5,183 nt of DNA from Alphaproteobacteria bacterium. GTDB lineage: Bacteria; Pseudomonadota; Alphaproteobacteria; BOG-932; Roseiterribacteraceae. The stretch covers positions 1-5,183 of the forward strand of contig CAJCJC010000001.1 in NCBI GenBank assembly GCA_903970575.1, written 5' to 3'. Shown one piece after another: positions 1 through 5,183 of this stretch (position 1 is its first letter; the number at the start of each line of letters is the position of its first letter). The notes under the pieces are model-generated. The model saw nothing but the letters and a program-made list of their open reading frames with translations. It was not told the DNA's origin and did no database searches. Made by a program: the position numbers and the translations under genes.

Positions 1-45
1 GCCGCGCCCTGGCTGTTCTGACTGGCGAGTTTCGGCGTCCAGCGC

Positions 46-660
46 TCAGGCCTTGGTCTGCGGCTTGCCGATCCCGCCGATTTCCCGCTCCAACTCGTCG
101 AGCCGCCGCCGGAGGTCGTCGATTTCTCGCGCGGGCGGAACCGGAGATATGGGCACTTCCGGATCCAAATCCTCAGCCTCCTGGCTGCCGAAAGGCGCGA
201 ACATCTTCATCATCTGCTCCATCATCGCGCGGTTCTGCTTGCCCATTTGATTGAGCGCGGTGAACGGGAAAATGCCGCCCATCGAGGTCGAGAGATACTC
301 CTGCATTCTTTCCTGGTTGCGACTGAAAGACTGCATGGAGTGATCCAGATAGCTCGGCAGCGCCCATTGCATGTTGTCGCCGTAAAAGCTTATCAGCTTG
401 CGCATAAAGCTGATTGGCAGCAGATTCTGCCCTTTACCTTCCTCCTCGACTATGATCTGGGTCAGGACCTGCCGGGTGATGTCTTCACCGGTTTTGGCGT
501 CGAACACTACGAAGTCCGTCCCGTCCTTGACCATTTGGCACAGAGTGTCGAGCGTGACATAGCTGCTGGTCGCTGTATTGTAGAGACGACGGTTGGCGTA
601 CTTCTTGATGGTCACCGGGGCGGCGCTCGACTGCGCGGCCGCGATTTCTGTCTCAGCCAT
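46..660 (-). CDS. phaR: PHA/PHB synthesis repressor PhaR
   Basis: Cytoplasmic DNA-binding repressor of polyhydroxyalkanoate storage. In the characterised family, PhaR binds promoters of phasin genes and of its own gene and is released when it binds nascent PHA granules. The 204-residue product has the N-terminal PHB/PHA accumulation regulator DNA-binding domain at about residues 16-77, with the hallmark string KKYANRRLYNT at 19-29. The PHB accumulation regulatory domain follows at about 80-122 (LPISFMRKLISFYGDNMQ). A Met/Gln-rich linker (about 138-153) and an acidic-proline stretch lead to a short C-terminal coiled coil (178-194). Length is normal for alphaproteobacterial PhaR. The ATG at 660 is preferred over the TTG one codon upstream because of its well-spaced Shine-Dalgarno. 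It is divergent from the coiled-coil/PhaC-like/phaA genes, so it may regulate them, but I could not identify a clear operator. The family assignment is firm. Confidence 0.96.
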   Translation of the reverse strand: MAETEIAAAQSSAAPVTIKKYANRRLYNTATSSYVTLDTLCQMVKDGTDFVVFDAKTGEDITRQVLTQIIVEEEGKGQNLLPISFMRKLISFYGDNMQWALPSYLDHSMQSFSRNQERMQEYLSTSMGGIFPFTALNQMGKQNRAMMEQMMKMFAPFGSQEAEDLDPEVPISPVPPAREIDDLRRRLDELEREIGGIGKPQTKA

Positions 661-666
661 CAATGG

Positions 667-674
667 TCCTCCTC
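667..674 (-). promoter_or_regulatory. Ribosome binding site of phaR
   Basis: On the minus strand this reads GAGGAGGA, a near-perfect Shine-Dalgarno lying 6 nt before the ATG at 660. The spacing supports ATG 660 as the start rather than the adjacent TTG at 663. Confidence 0.8.
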
Positions 675-838
675 AATGATCGGCAGCGCGACGAAAGCCA
701 AAGCCGATTCCGTGACATCCGACATGGGCACACTCAGCATCGAAACCGGAGAAGCATGCGACAACGTAGGGCGGATCGGTGCAAGGATACTCCGCGACGC
801 GGCAATATGCTATCGGCAAGCTTATGGAACGCAAGCTG

Positions 839-1255
839 ATGGGCGCCATGGAAGACGGCGACGAGCTTACCCGCATAACGCGCAAATATCTGGACCTGTG
901 GCTGGAGCATTGGTCCGCCAGTTTGGCGGCGCCGGAAACCGCCGCCGCGGTGGCCCGACTGTTAACGGCGTTCGCGCCTCGGCCGGGAGCCGATCTTGAT
1001 GTCGCCGGATCCGTGGAGCCCTCGCCGGATGAGCCCGCGCCCCTTCGCGCTTCATCTGACCCTGGCGGCCGCCGCGTTGATGAGCTCGAAGGCCGGGTTG
1101 CCGATCTCGAACGGCGTCTGGCCGAGTTCCAGGTCGGATCCAGACTCGAGCCCCGGCGCGAGCGGGAAATCGGGTCCGATCCCAAGCCCGCTATGGCGCG
1201 GCCTGCCGCGCGGCCTCGCCGAGGAGCTCGCCCGGTTCGACCCGCCAGCGATTAG
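839..1255 (+). CDS. Small coiled-coil protein, possible PhaE-like partner of the PhaC-like enzyme
   Basis: I do not recognise a named family. From ATG 839 the product has 138 residues. It has an amphipathic, Trp-containing N-terminal helix (DELTRITRKYLDLWLEHW, about 8-25), a second helix-like Ala-rich segment (to about 45), a Pro/Asp-rich linker (48-76), a heptad-like coiled coil (RRVDELEGRVADLERRLAEF, about 78-97) and an Arg/Pro-rich basic tail (about 118-135). No signal peptide or membrane segment is seen. The start is uncertain. ATG 839 has GGAA 9 nt upstream, while ATG 824, ATG 848 and GTG 779 are in frame and possible. Its 3' end overlaps the PhaC-like gene by up to 227 nt in another frame, implying translational coupling. 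Class III PHA synthases need a second, non-catalytic subunit (PhaE). By position and coiled-coil character this could play a comparable role, but that is inference, and the protein is far shorter than PhaE (roughly 350 residues). Confidence 0.68.
   Translation: MGAMEDGDELTRITRKYLDLWLEHWSASLAAPETAAAVARLLTAFAPRPGADLDVAGSVEPSPDEPAPLRASSDPGGRRVDELEGRVADLERRLAEFQVGSRLEPRREREIGSDPKPAMARPAARPRRGARPVRPASD
1015..1018 (+). promoter_or_regulatory. Candidate ribosome binding site for the PhaC-like gene
   Basis: GGAG lies 10 nt before ATG 1029, inside the coding region of the upstream small protein. It is the best ribosome-binding match in front of any in-frame start here and is why 1029 was chosen over TTG 996, ATG 999 or ATG 1080. 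Confidence 0.4.
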
Positions 1256-2300
1256 CGCGGCGCTCGATCGCGCCGTCATTCAGGCGGCTGGCGCCTATGC
1301 TGACGGAATAGAAGCTTACCGCATTCATCCCTATCGGCGGCCAGCGGAGGATGAATGCGTGGTCCGGCGATGGGGCTCCACGGCCCTGCTGCGTCATGGC
1401 GCGCTGGGTCATGGCGCGCCGGAGGACGCCGCCCCTAAGAGTCCGGCCCTGTTCGTTCCATCGCTGCTCAATCGCGGTTGGGTGCTGGATTTGATCCCCG
1501 GTCGGGGCATGCTCTCGTGGCTTGCGGATCACGGCGTCGATCCCTACCGGATCGAGTGGGGCGCCCCCGGCGCCGTCGAGCGCGCATTCGATATTGGCGA
1601 TTACGTCCGGCGGCGGCTGGAGCCGGCGCTCGACGAGGTGCTCCGTTTGACGGGGCGCCCTCCTGTGCTGGTTGGCTACTGCATGGGCGGCCTTTTGGCG
1701 TTGGCGTCGGCTTTGCGCCGTCCTGCTTCGGTCGCAGCCCTCGCGCTTTTGGCGACGCCATGGGATTTCCAGATCGAGGGCGCGGATCGGAGCGCCGCGC
1801 TCGCCGCGCTCTATGGCGCCGCGCGTCCCTTTCTTCACGCTTTGGGCGAGTTGCCGATCGATATGATCCAGGCGCTTTTCACGACGCAGGATCCAATCGT
1901 GGCCTTACGAAAATTCCGCCGCTTCGCGGATATGGATCCTGAGTCGCCTGAGGCGATGGCCTTCGTGGCGCTTGAAGACTGGCTGAACGATGGCGTCGCA
2001 TTGTCGCTTCCCGCCGCCGACGAGGCTTTGCTCGGTTGGTACGGAAGGAACACGACCGGACGCGGCGTTTGGCGAATCGACGGCGCCGTCGTCGACCCTT
2101 CCACCCTCGCGACCCCTTCGCTTGTCGTCGTGCCTAGCGGCGATCGCATCGTGCCGCCCGCCTCGGCGGCGTCGCTCGCCGACGTGCTGCCGGCATGCGA
2201 TCGGCTTGACGTCCCCCTTGGCCATATCGGCATGGTGGTCGGACGTCGTGCGCGTGATGCGTTGTGGAGTCCGCTCGCGGAGTGGATCGCGGCCCGATAA
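1029..2300 (+). CDS. phaC: PhaC-family alpha/beta hydrolase, class III PHA synthase-like
   Basis: Probable polyhydroxyalkanoate synthase or close relative, which would polymerise 3-hydroxyacyl-CoA at the granule surface. The 423-residue product contains the PhaC-type string FVPSLLNRGWVLDL (142-155), then IEWGAP (175-180), the nucleophile elbow GYCMGG with Cys218, LLATPWDF after the next strand, LGELPIDMI in the cap region, SGDRIVPP with Asp372, and PLGHIGM with His399. Cysteine instead of serine in the elbow is the synthase hallmark. Cys-Asp and Asp-His spacings (154 and 27) are close to those I recall for Allochromatium vinosum class III PhaC (C149, D302, H331). Length is nearer class III (about 355) than class I (about 590). 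The N-terminus is unusual: a hydrophobic stretch (6-17), then a Ser/Pro/Gly-rich linker (about 30-55), all overlapping the upstream gene. A 15-bp tandem duplication lies at residues 121-130. phaA follows after 132 bp. Substrate, and synthase versus thioesterase/depolymerase activity, cannot be read from sequence. Confidence 0.85.
   Translation: MSPRPFALHLTLAAAALMSSKAGLPISNGVWPSSRSDPDSSPGASGKSGPIPSPLWRGLPRGLAEELARFDPPAISAALDRAVIQAAGAYADGIEAYRIHPYRRPAEDECVVRRWGSTALLRHGALGHGAPEDAAPKSPALFVPSLLNRGWVLDLIPGRGMLSWLADHGVDPYRIEWGAPGAVERAFDIGDYVRRRLEPALDEVLRLTGRPPVLVGYCMGGLLALASALRRPASVAALALLATPWDFQIEGADRSAALAALYGAARPFLHALGELPIDMIQALFTTQDPIVALRKFRRFADMDPESPEAMAFVALEDWLNDGVALSLPAADEALLGWYGRNTTGRGVWRIDGAVVDPSTLATPSLVVVPSGDRIVPPASAASLADVLPACDRLDVPLGHIGMVVGRRARDALWSPLAEWIAAR
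1389..1418 (+). repeat. In-frame 15-bp tandem duplication in the PhaC-like gene
   Basis: Two adjacent 15-bp units, 1389-1403 and 1404-1418, are identical at 14 of 15 bases. They encode LRHGA then LGHGA (residues 121-130 from ATG 1029). The unit lies in a loop-like segment before the conserved hydrolase core. Confidence 0.85.
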
Positions 2301-2421
2301 CGCCCGGAACAGCCCTTGATAGGAATAGGCGTCATGCGGAGACGTCGCTTGCCAGCGAAACAGCCTGGGAATTAACTGAATGCTTGATCTCGCGGCCGTC
2401 CAGGAACGGACCCGCTAAACC

Positions 2422-2425
2422 GGAG
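2422..2425 (+). promoter_or_regulatory. Ribosome binding site of phaA
   Basis: GGAG lies 7 nt before the phaA ATG at 2433, a standard Shine-Dalgarno that fixes the start. Confidence 0.75.
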
Positions 2426-2432
2426 ACTCTCC

Positions 2433-3608
2433 ATGGCCGACATCGTTATCGCTTCCGCCGTTCGCACCCCGATCGGCGCGTTCAACGGCGTATTCGCCGG
2501 ACTTTCCGCCCATGAGCTCGGCAGGGCCGCCATAGAGGCGGCGCTTGCGCGCGCGGGTATTCCGGCGGCGGATGTCTCGGAGGTCGTCCTGGGGGAAATC
2601 CTATCGGCCGGAGAGGGGCAGAATCCAGCGCGGCAGGCCGCGATGGCCGCCGGAATTCCAAAGGAAGCGACGGCGATGACGATCAACCAGGTATGCGGTT
2701 CGGGGCTGCGCGCCGTCGCTCTCGCCTATCAGGCGATCCGCTCGGGGGACAGCCGCATCGTGGTCGCCGGCGGCCAGGAAAGCATGACCCGCGCCCCGCA
2801 CGCCGCCTATCTGCGGGCGGGCGTCAGGATGGGCCCGGCCGAATTCGTCGACACCATGATCAAGGACGGCCTGTGGGACGCATTTAACGGCTATCACATG
2901 GGGATTACCGCCGAGAACGTGGCCCAGCAATACCAGATCACCAGGGCGGAGCAGGACGCATTCGCGGTCGCCAGCCAGAACAAGGCCGAGCAGGCCGTGA
3001 AGTCGGGCCGTTTCAAGGATGAGATAGTTCCGGTAACGGTTCCGGGCGGCAAGGCTGGAGATAAGATCATCGACACCGACGAATATCCCCGTTTCGGCGC
3101 GACGATCGAGGCGATGGCCAAGCTGCGTCCCGCCTTCACCAAGGACGGCACCGTCACCGCCGGCAACGCATCCGGCATCAATGACGGCGCGGCGGCTCTG
3201 GTGGTGATGAGCGCTATAGAGGCTGAGGCCCGCGGCATACAGCCCTTGGCCCGTATCGCATCCTGGGCGACGGTTGGCGTCGATCCGTCGATCATGGGCG
3301 TCGGACCCATTCCCGCGTCCCAGGCGGCGTTGGCGAAAGCGGGTTGGAGTGTCGCCGATCTGGACCTGATCGAGGCCAACGAGGCCTTCGCGGCGCAATC
3401 CTGCGCGGTCGCAAAGACGCTCGGGCTGCCGGCGGAGAAGGTGAACGTGAATGGCGGCGCGATCGCGCTCGGTCATCCCATCGGCGCTTCAGGCGCGCGG
3501 GTTCTCGTCACCCTGCTGCATGAAATGGCCAAGCGCGGAGCCCATAAAGGCCTGGTAACCCTCTGCATCGGCGGCGGCATGGGCATCGCTATGTGTTTGG
3601 AGCGCTGA
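2433..3608 (+). CDS. phaA: Acetyl-CoA acetyltransferase (beta-ketothiolase) PhaA
   Basis: Biosynthetic thiolase that condenses two acetyl-CoA to acetoacetyl-CoA, the first step of PHB synthesis; it is cytoplasmic and tetrameric in characterised members. The 391-residue product is full length and begins with the typical [18 protein letters not shown]. The acyl-accepting cysteine is Cys88 in [10 protein letters not shown]. The C-terminal signature [17 protein letters not shown] holds His348, and Cys378 sits in LCIGGGMG. These positions match the Zoogloea ramigera enzyme (C89, H348, C378) almost exactly. The N-terminal domain spans about 1-265 and the C-terminal domain about 270-391. It lies 132 bp downstream of the PhaC-like gene in the same direction, so it may be co-transcribed or have its own promoter; I saw no convincing -35/-10 pair in the gap. 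phaB, its usual neighbour, is absent downstream. A role in ketone-body or ethylmalonyl-CoA metabolism is also possible, but the phaR/phaC context favours storage. Confidence 0.97.
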   Translation: MADIVIASAVRTPIGAFNGVFAGLSAHELGRAAIEAALARAGIPAADVSEVVLGEILSAGEGQNPARQAAMAAGIPKEATAMTINQVCGSGLRAVALAYQAIRSGDSRIVVAGGQESMTRAPHAAYLRAGVRMGPAEFVDTMIKDGLWDAFNGYHMGITAENVAQQYQITRAEQDAFAVASQNKAEQAVKSGRFKDEIVPVTVPGGKAGDKIIDTDEYPRFGATIEAMAKLRPAFTKDGTVTAGNASGINDGAAALVVMSAIEAEARGIQPLARIASWATVGVDPSIMGVGPIPASQAALAKAGWSVADLDLIEANEAFAAQSCAVAKTLGLPAEKVNVNGGAIALGHPIGASGARVLVTLLHEMAKRGAHKGLVTLCIGGGMGIAMCLER

Positions 3609-3637
3609 ACCTTACCGGTTGGCGGCGGACAAAGCGG

Positions 3638-4459
3638 CTATTTCAGCGGCTTCACGAATTTCAACACGAAATTGTCAGCCTCGCCGATAGCCTCGTATTT
3701 CGCGTGGTCCTTTTCTCCCAGGGTATAGCTGGGCGGCAATGTCCACACGCCCTCCGGGTAATCCTTCGTATCTTTGGGGTTGGCGTTCATTTCGGACGAA
3801 CCAACCAGCTTGAAGCCAGCCTTCTCGGCCATCGCGATCGTGTAATCCTGCCGCACATAGCCTGACTTCGCCTCCGGGTCCTGCGGCTGGTCCGTGCGGC
3901 CGCGATGCTCCTCCACGCCTAATACGCCGCCCGGTTTCAACGCCTTGAAGAACGCGGCAAAGGCCGCGTCGGCCCAGCCCCGCGCCATCCAGTTGTGCAG
4001 ATTGCGGAACGTGACCACCATGTCCGCCGATCCCGGCGGCGCGATGTCATAGCTGTCTTTGTAGAAATCCGTGACTGTCACGGCGCCATAGCGCGCTTTG
4101 GCGGCGTCGAGCTTCGCCTGGAAGGCGTCGTCCATCTTGGCCACGCCCGGGCTCATGGACCTGGGCATCCCGGCGGCGATGTATTTGCCATCCGGATAGA
4201 GGTAAGGGGCGAGAATTTCAGTCCAATATCCCCCCTCGGGCCAAATTTCGACCACCGTCATGGTCGGCTTGATCCCGAAGAACTCCAGCTCCTGTACAGG
4301 GTGCCGGGCGCCATCTCTGGCGGCCATGCTTGGCGTTCGGTCCGGAGAGGCTACGACCTGCTCGAGACGGCGATCGGGCGCGCCGCTCGTGGATGCGCAT
4401 CCCGAGATTCCATTCAGGGCGAGGCCGGCGACAAGCATGGCTGCAAAAGCGGATCGCAT
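3638..4459 (-). CDS. Exported lipoprotein-type predicted SAM-dependent methyltransferase
   Basis: The 273-residue product resembles the predicted-methyltransferase family often listed as COG4798; its substrate is unknown. Residues 1-21 form a lipoprotein signal peptide: basic Arg2, a hydrophobic core (FAAMLVAGLAL) and a lipobox-like ISGC with Cys21, followed by a Ser/Thr/Gly-rich linker. The methyltransferase-like core follows. The motif I position is VVEIWPEGGYW (69-79), then DMVVTFRNLHNW (146-157), then the common post-motif string LKPGGVLGVEEH (174-185). Motif I departs from the usual ExGxGxG glycine loop: Trp-Pro-Glu sits where glycines and small residues are expected, although this seems typical of the family. 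ATG 4459 is chosen because it begins the signal peptide and has AAAGG 8 nt upstream. The gene is convergent with phaA (29 bp between stops, no strong terminator). A possible promoter lies at 4597-4626. SAM is not normally available outside the cytoplasm, so whether it is catalytic is open. Confidence 0.85.
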   Translation of the reverse strand: MRSAFAAMLVAGLALNGISGCASTSGAPDRRLEQVVASPDRTPSMAARDGARHPVQELEFFGIKPTMTVVEIWPEGGYWTEILAPYLYPDGKYIAAGMPRSMSPGVAKMDDAFQAKLDAAKARYGAVTVTDFYKDSYDIAPPGSADMVVTFRNLHNWMARGWADAAFAAFFKALKPGGVLGVEEHRGRTDQPQDPEAKSGYVRQDYTIAMAEKAGFKLVGSSEMNANPKDTKDYPEGVWTLPPSYTLGEKDHAKYEAIGEADNFVLKFVKPLK

Positions 4460-4596
4460 AATGAGGACCTTTCTGGGTGGGCGCGGAGCCTTGGCGCCGC
4501 CGTTGCTCGGCGCTGCCTAGCAGATCGGTCGCGTAGGAGCGAGGCGTATTTCGCGCCTGGCCGCGTTCTTGGTTATTCCAAAAAAAGCCCTAGGAA

Positions 4597-4626
4597 ATTG
4601 TTCTGGTCCGCCAAGGTTCAAGTCAA
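4597..4626 (-). promoter_or_regulatory. Candidate promoter of the methyltransferase gene
   Basis: On the minus strand a TTGACT -35 box (4621-4626) and an AACAAT -10 box (4597-4602) are separated by 18 bp. They match consensus at 5/6 and 4/6. The implied leader to ATG 4459 is about 130 nt. This is a sigma70-type guess by eye only. Confidence 0.35.
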
Positions 4627-4633
4627 AACGCTC

Positions 4634-4663
4634 TTGACTCTCGGGATGGGCAACGGGATTAAT
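4634..4663 (+). promoter_or_regulatory. Candidate rightward promoter
   Basis: TTGACT (4634-4639, 5/6 to the -35 consensus) and ATTAAT (4658-4663, 4/6 to the -10 consensus) are 18 bp apart. It could drive a transcript through the hairpins and small ORF at 4776-5026. Its -35 box is the mirror of the leftward one at 4621-4626. Confidence 0.35.
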
Positions 4664-4775
4664 CGGCGGTAATCAAAGTTGCCCAAGACGAAAATGCCAT
4701 GACAGTTAAAGACATGACAATTCGGACCTTGGTGGTGGCAGGGAGCGCTCCGTCCTGGTCAGGTGAACTGATCGT

Positions 4776-4976
4776 ATGGATGATCGCTTTATCAGGGGCA
4801 ATGTCAGGGAAGTTGAACCGCGGCTAGAAATGGCCGCGGTTCATCGCTTTATATTTCGCGGCGTTTTCGTTGCGGAACGGGGCAATTCCCAGGGGCGGAT
4901 CGCCGTGATGCGCTGCATTTCCGATTTGGAACGCAGCGGGCGCATCGATCCGTCGCTGAGCAAGATTGAAGGCTAA
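4776..4976 (+). CDS. Doubtful small ORF, unknown product
   Basis: A 66-codon ORF with AGGTGA 9 nt upstream of its ATG. I do not recognise the product. It is Arg-rich and hydrophilic, with no signal peptide or membrane segment, and has a loose internal repeat (DRFIRG near residue 3, HRFIFRG near residue 23). Third-position GC appears lower than in the neighbouring genes, especially in the first half, and the ORF is crossed by a strong hairpin at 4814-4843. It is followed by a terminator-like structure at 4984-5030. It may be a real small protein, the remnant of a gene, or an open frame inside a non-coding RNA. Confidence 0.3.
   Translation: MDDRFIRGNVREVEPRLEMAAVHRFIFRGVFVAERGNSQGRIAVMRCISDLERSGRIDPSLSKIEG
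4814..4843 (+). repeat. Strong hairpin with GAAA tetraloop
   Basis: An exact 11-bp inverted repeat (TGAACCGCGGC at 4814-4824, GCCGCGGTTCA at 4833-4843). In RNA the stem can extend by a U-G and an A-U pair, leaving the stable GNRA loop GAAA at 4827-4830. The following bases (TCATCGCTTTATATTT) are only moderately T-rich, so it is not a clear rho-independent terminator. Nearby, the 10-mer ATCGCTTTAT occurs twice (4783-4792, 4843-4852). Confidence 0.75.
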
Positions 4977-4983
4977 CGGGGCT

Positions 4984-5030
4984 GGACAAGCGAGTGTCAA
5001 TGCAATAGGCAGCAAACTCGTTTTTTGTCC
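4984..5030 (+). terminator. Possible rho-independent terminator
   Basis: GCGAGT (4990-4995) pairs with ACTCGT (5016-5021; the outermost pair is G-U) around a 20-nt loop, directly followed by a T6 tract (5021-5026). GGACAA (4984-4989) and TTGTCC (5025-5030) can add an outer stem with a 3-T bulge. It lies just after the stop of the 4776-4976 ORF and before the next gene, the right place to end a rightward transcript. The large loop and short core stem lower confidence. Confidence 0.45.
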
Positions 5031-5075
5031 GGCTTTAGTGAAGATGTGTTACGAACCAACAGCGAAAGTGGAACC

Positions 5076-5183
5076 ATGCAGCGCATTTCAGATTTGACCG
5101 CGACCGCCCTCCGTCGATTGGTCATCACCCTGGCGCTAATCGCGCCCATCGCAGCCGGATCGGCCCTGGCGCAGGCGCCGGCC
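5076..5183 (+). CDS. N-terminus of a secreted protein, truncated by window edge
   Basis: Only the first 36 codons are present and the frame is open to the window end. The translation is a textbook Sec signal peptide: a basic n-region with Arg3, Arg13 and Arg14, a hydrophobic core (LVITLALIAPIAA, about 15-27) and an ALA cleavage site with Gln33 as the likely first mature residue, then an Ala/Pro-rich start (QAPA). The Shine-Dalgarno is weak. The mature protein is outside the window, so function cannot be named; envelope proteins of many kinds start this way. Confidence 0.7.
   Translation, partial: MQRISDLTATALRRLVITLALIAPIAAGSALAQAPA

Larger units (their letters stand above)
4460..4775. other. 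Intergenic region upstream of the methyltransferase gene
   Basis: This 316-bp stretch has no convincing gene. It contains candidate divergent promoters centred on an inverted repeat at 4621-4639, a run of seven A (4580-4586), two copies of CATGACA 15 bp apart (4698-4704, 4713-4719) and a 10-bp palindrome GGAGCGCTCC (4742-4751). It is visibly more AT-rich than the flanking genes between about 4570 and 4725, as expected of a regulatory region. Confidence 0.6.

Noticed and set aside
664..838. PhaR operator or divergent promoter between phaR and the small gene
   Set aside because: Scattered TGC/GCA elements and a GCATGC palindrome occur, but none forms a convincing paired site, and no good -35/-10 set was seen.
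247..999. 250-codon plus-strand open frame opposite phaR
   Set aside because: It is antisense to the firmly identified phaR; its translation is low complexity without a recognisable fold, and long antisense frames are expected in high-GC DNA.
2601..3476. 291-codon minus-strand open frame opposite phaA
   Set aside because: Antisense shadow of phaA, whose catalytic motifs are complete; the translation is His/Arg/Gly-rich with no domain.
3609..3637. Terminator between convergent phaA and methyltransferase genes
   Set aside because: Only a 4-bp stem (AACC/GGTT) without a T-tract is visible in the 29-bp gap.
4580..4610. A7 run that would be a T7 tract of a leftward terminator
   Set aside because: The upstream minus-strand sequence offers only a weak, mismatched stem, and the site lies where the methyltransferase promoter is expected.
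4699..4827. 42-codon plus-strand ORF with a hydrophobic middle, ending inside the hairpin loop
   Set aside because: It has no Shine-Dalgarno, no recognisable product, and overlaps the 4776 ORF out of frame; too weak to call a gene.
5076..5183. Twin-arginine signal in the truncated secreted protein
   Set aside because: Arg13-Arg14 are followed by LVITLA, lacking the SRRxFLK-type consensus; an ordinary Sec signal fits better.
1..5183. CRISPR arrays, tRNA/rRNA genes, transposases, attachment sites
   Set aside because: No regularly spaced repeats, cloverleaf sequences, transposase-like proteins or terminal inverted repeats were found on reading both strands.

Overview
The window is high-GC DNA with strongly GC-biased third codon positions. 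It carries a polyhydroxyalkanoate (PHA/PHB) regulator of the type common in Alphaproteobacteria. The best inference is an alphaproteobacterium, possibly of the Hyphomicrobiales (Rhizobiales), but no marker gene fixes the genus.

Left part (1-3608): a PHA storage locus. phaR, the PHA/phasin repressor, lies on the minus strand. Divergent from it, on the plus strand, are a small coiled-coil protein gene, a PhaC-family alpha/beta hydrolase that looks like a class III PHA synthase catalytic subunit (Cys218-Asp372-His399), and phaA, the acetyl-CoA acetyltransferase, with a complete catalytic set (Cys88, His348, Cys378). PhaA would condense two acetyl-CoA to acetoacetyl-CoA. A reductase (PhaB) coded elsewhere would give 3-hydroxybutyryl-CoA, and the PhaC-like enzyme could polymerise it or otherwise act on the polymer or thioester. 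PhaR would sense the polymer and control storage genes. No phaB follows phaA. The small gene and the PhaC-like gene overlap out of frame by about 160-230 nt, which is the most unusual feature of the locus.

Middle (3638-4459, minus strand): a gene convergent with phaA, with only 29 bp between the stop codons. It encodes a predicted methyltransferase with a lipoprotein signal peptide, so it probably acts outside the cytoplasm.

Right part (4460-5183): a roughly 600-bp stretch with little coding. It holds a possible pair of divergent promoters whose -35 boxes form an inverted repeat, one doubtful 66-codon ORF, a strong GAAA-capped hairpin inside that ORF, a terminator-like hairpin with a T6 tract, and then the first 36 codons of a secreted protein gene cut by the window edge. 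The hairpins make a small RNA or attenuator here worth testing.
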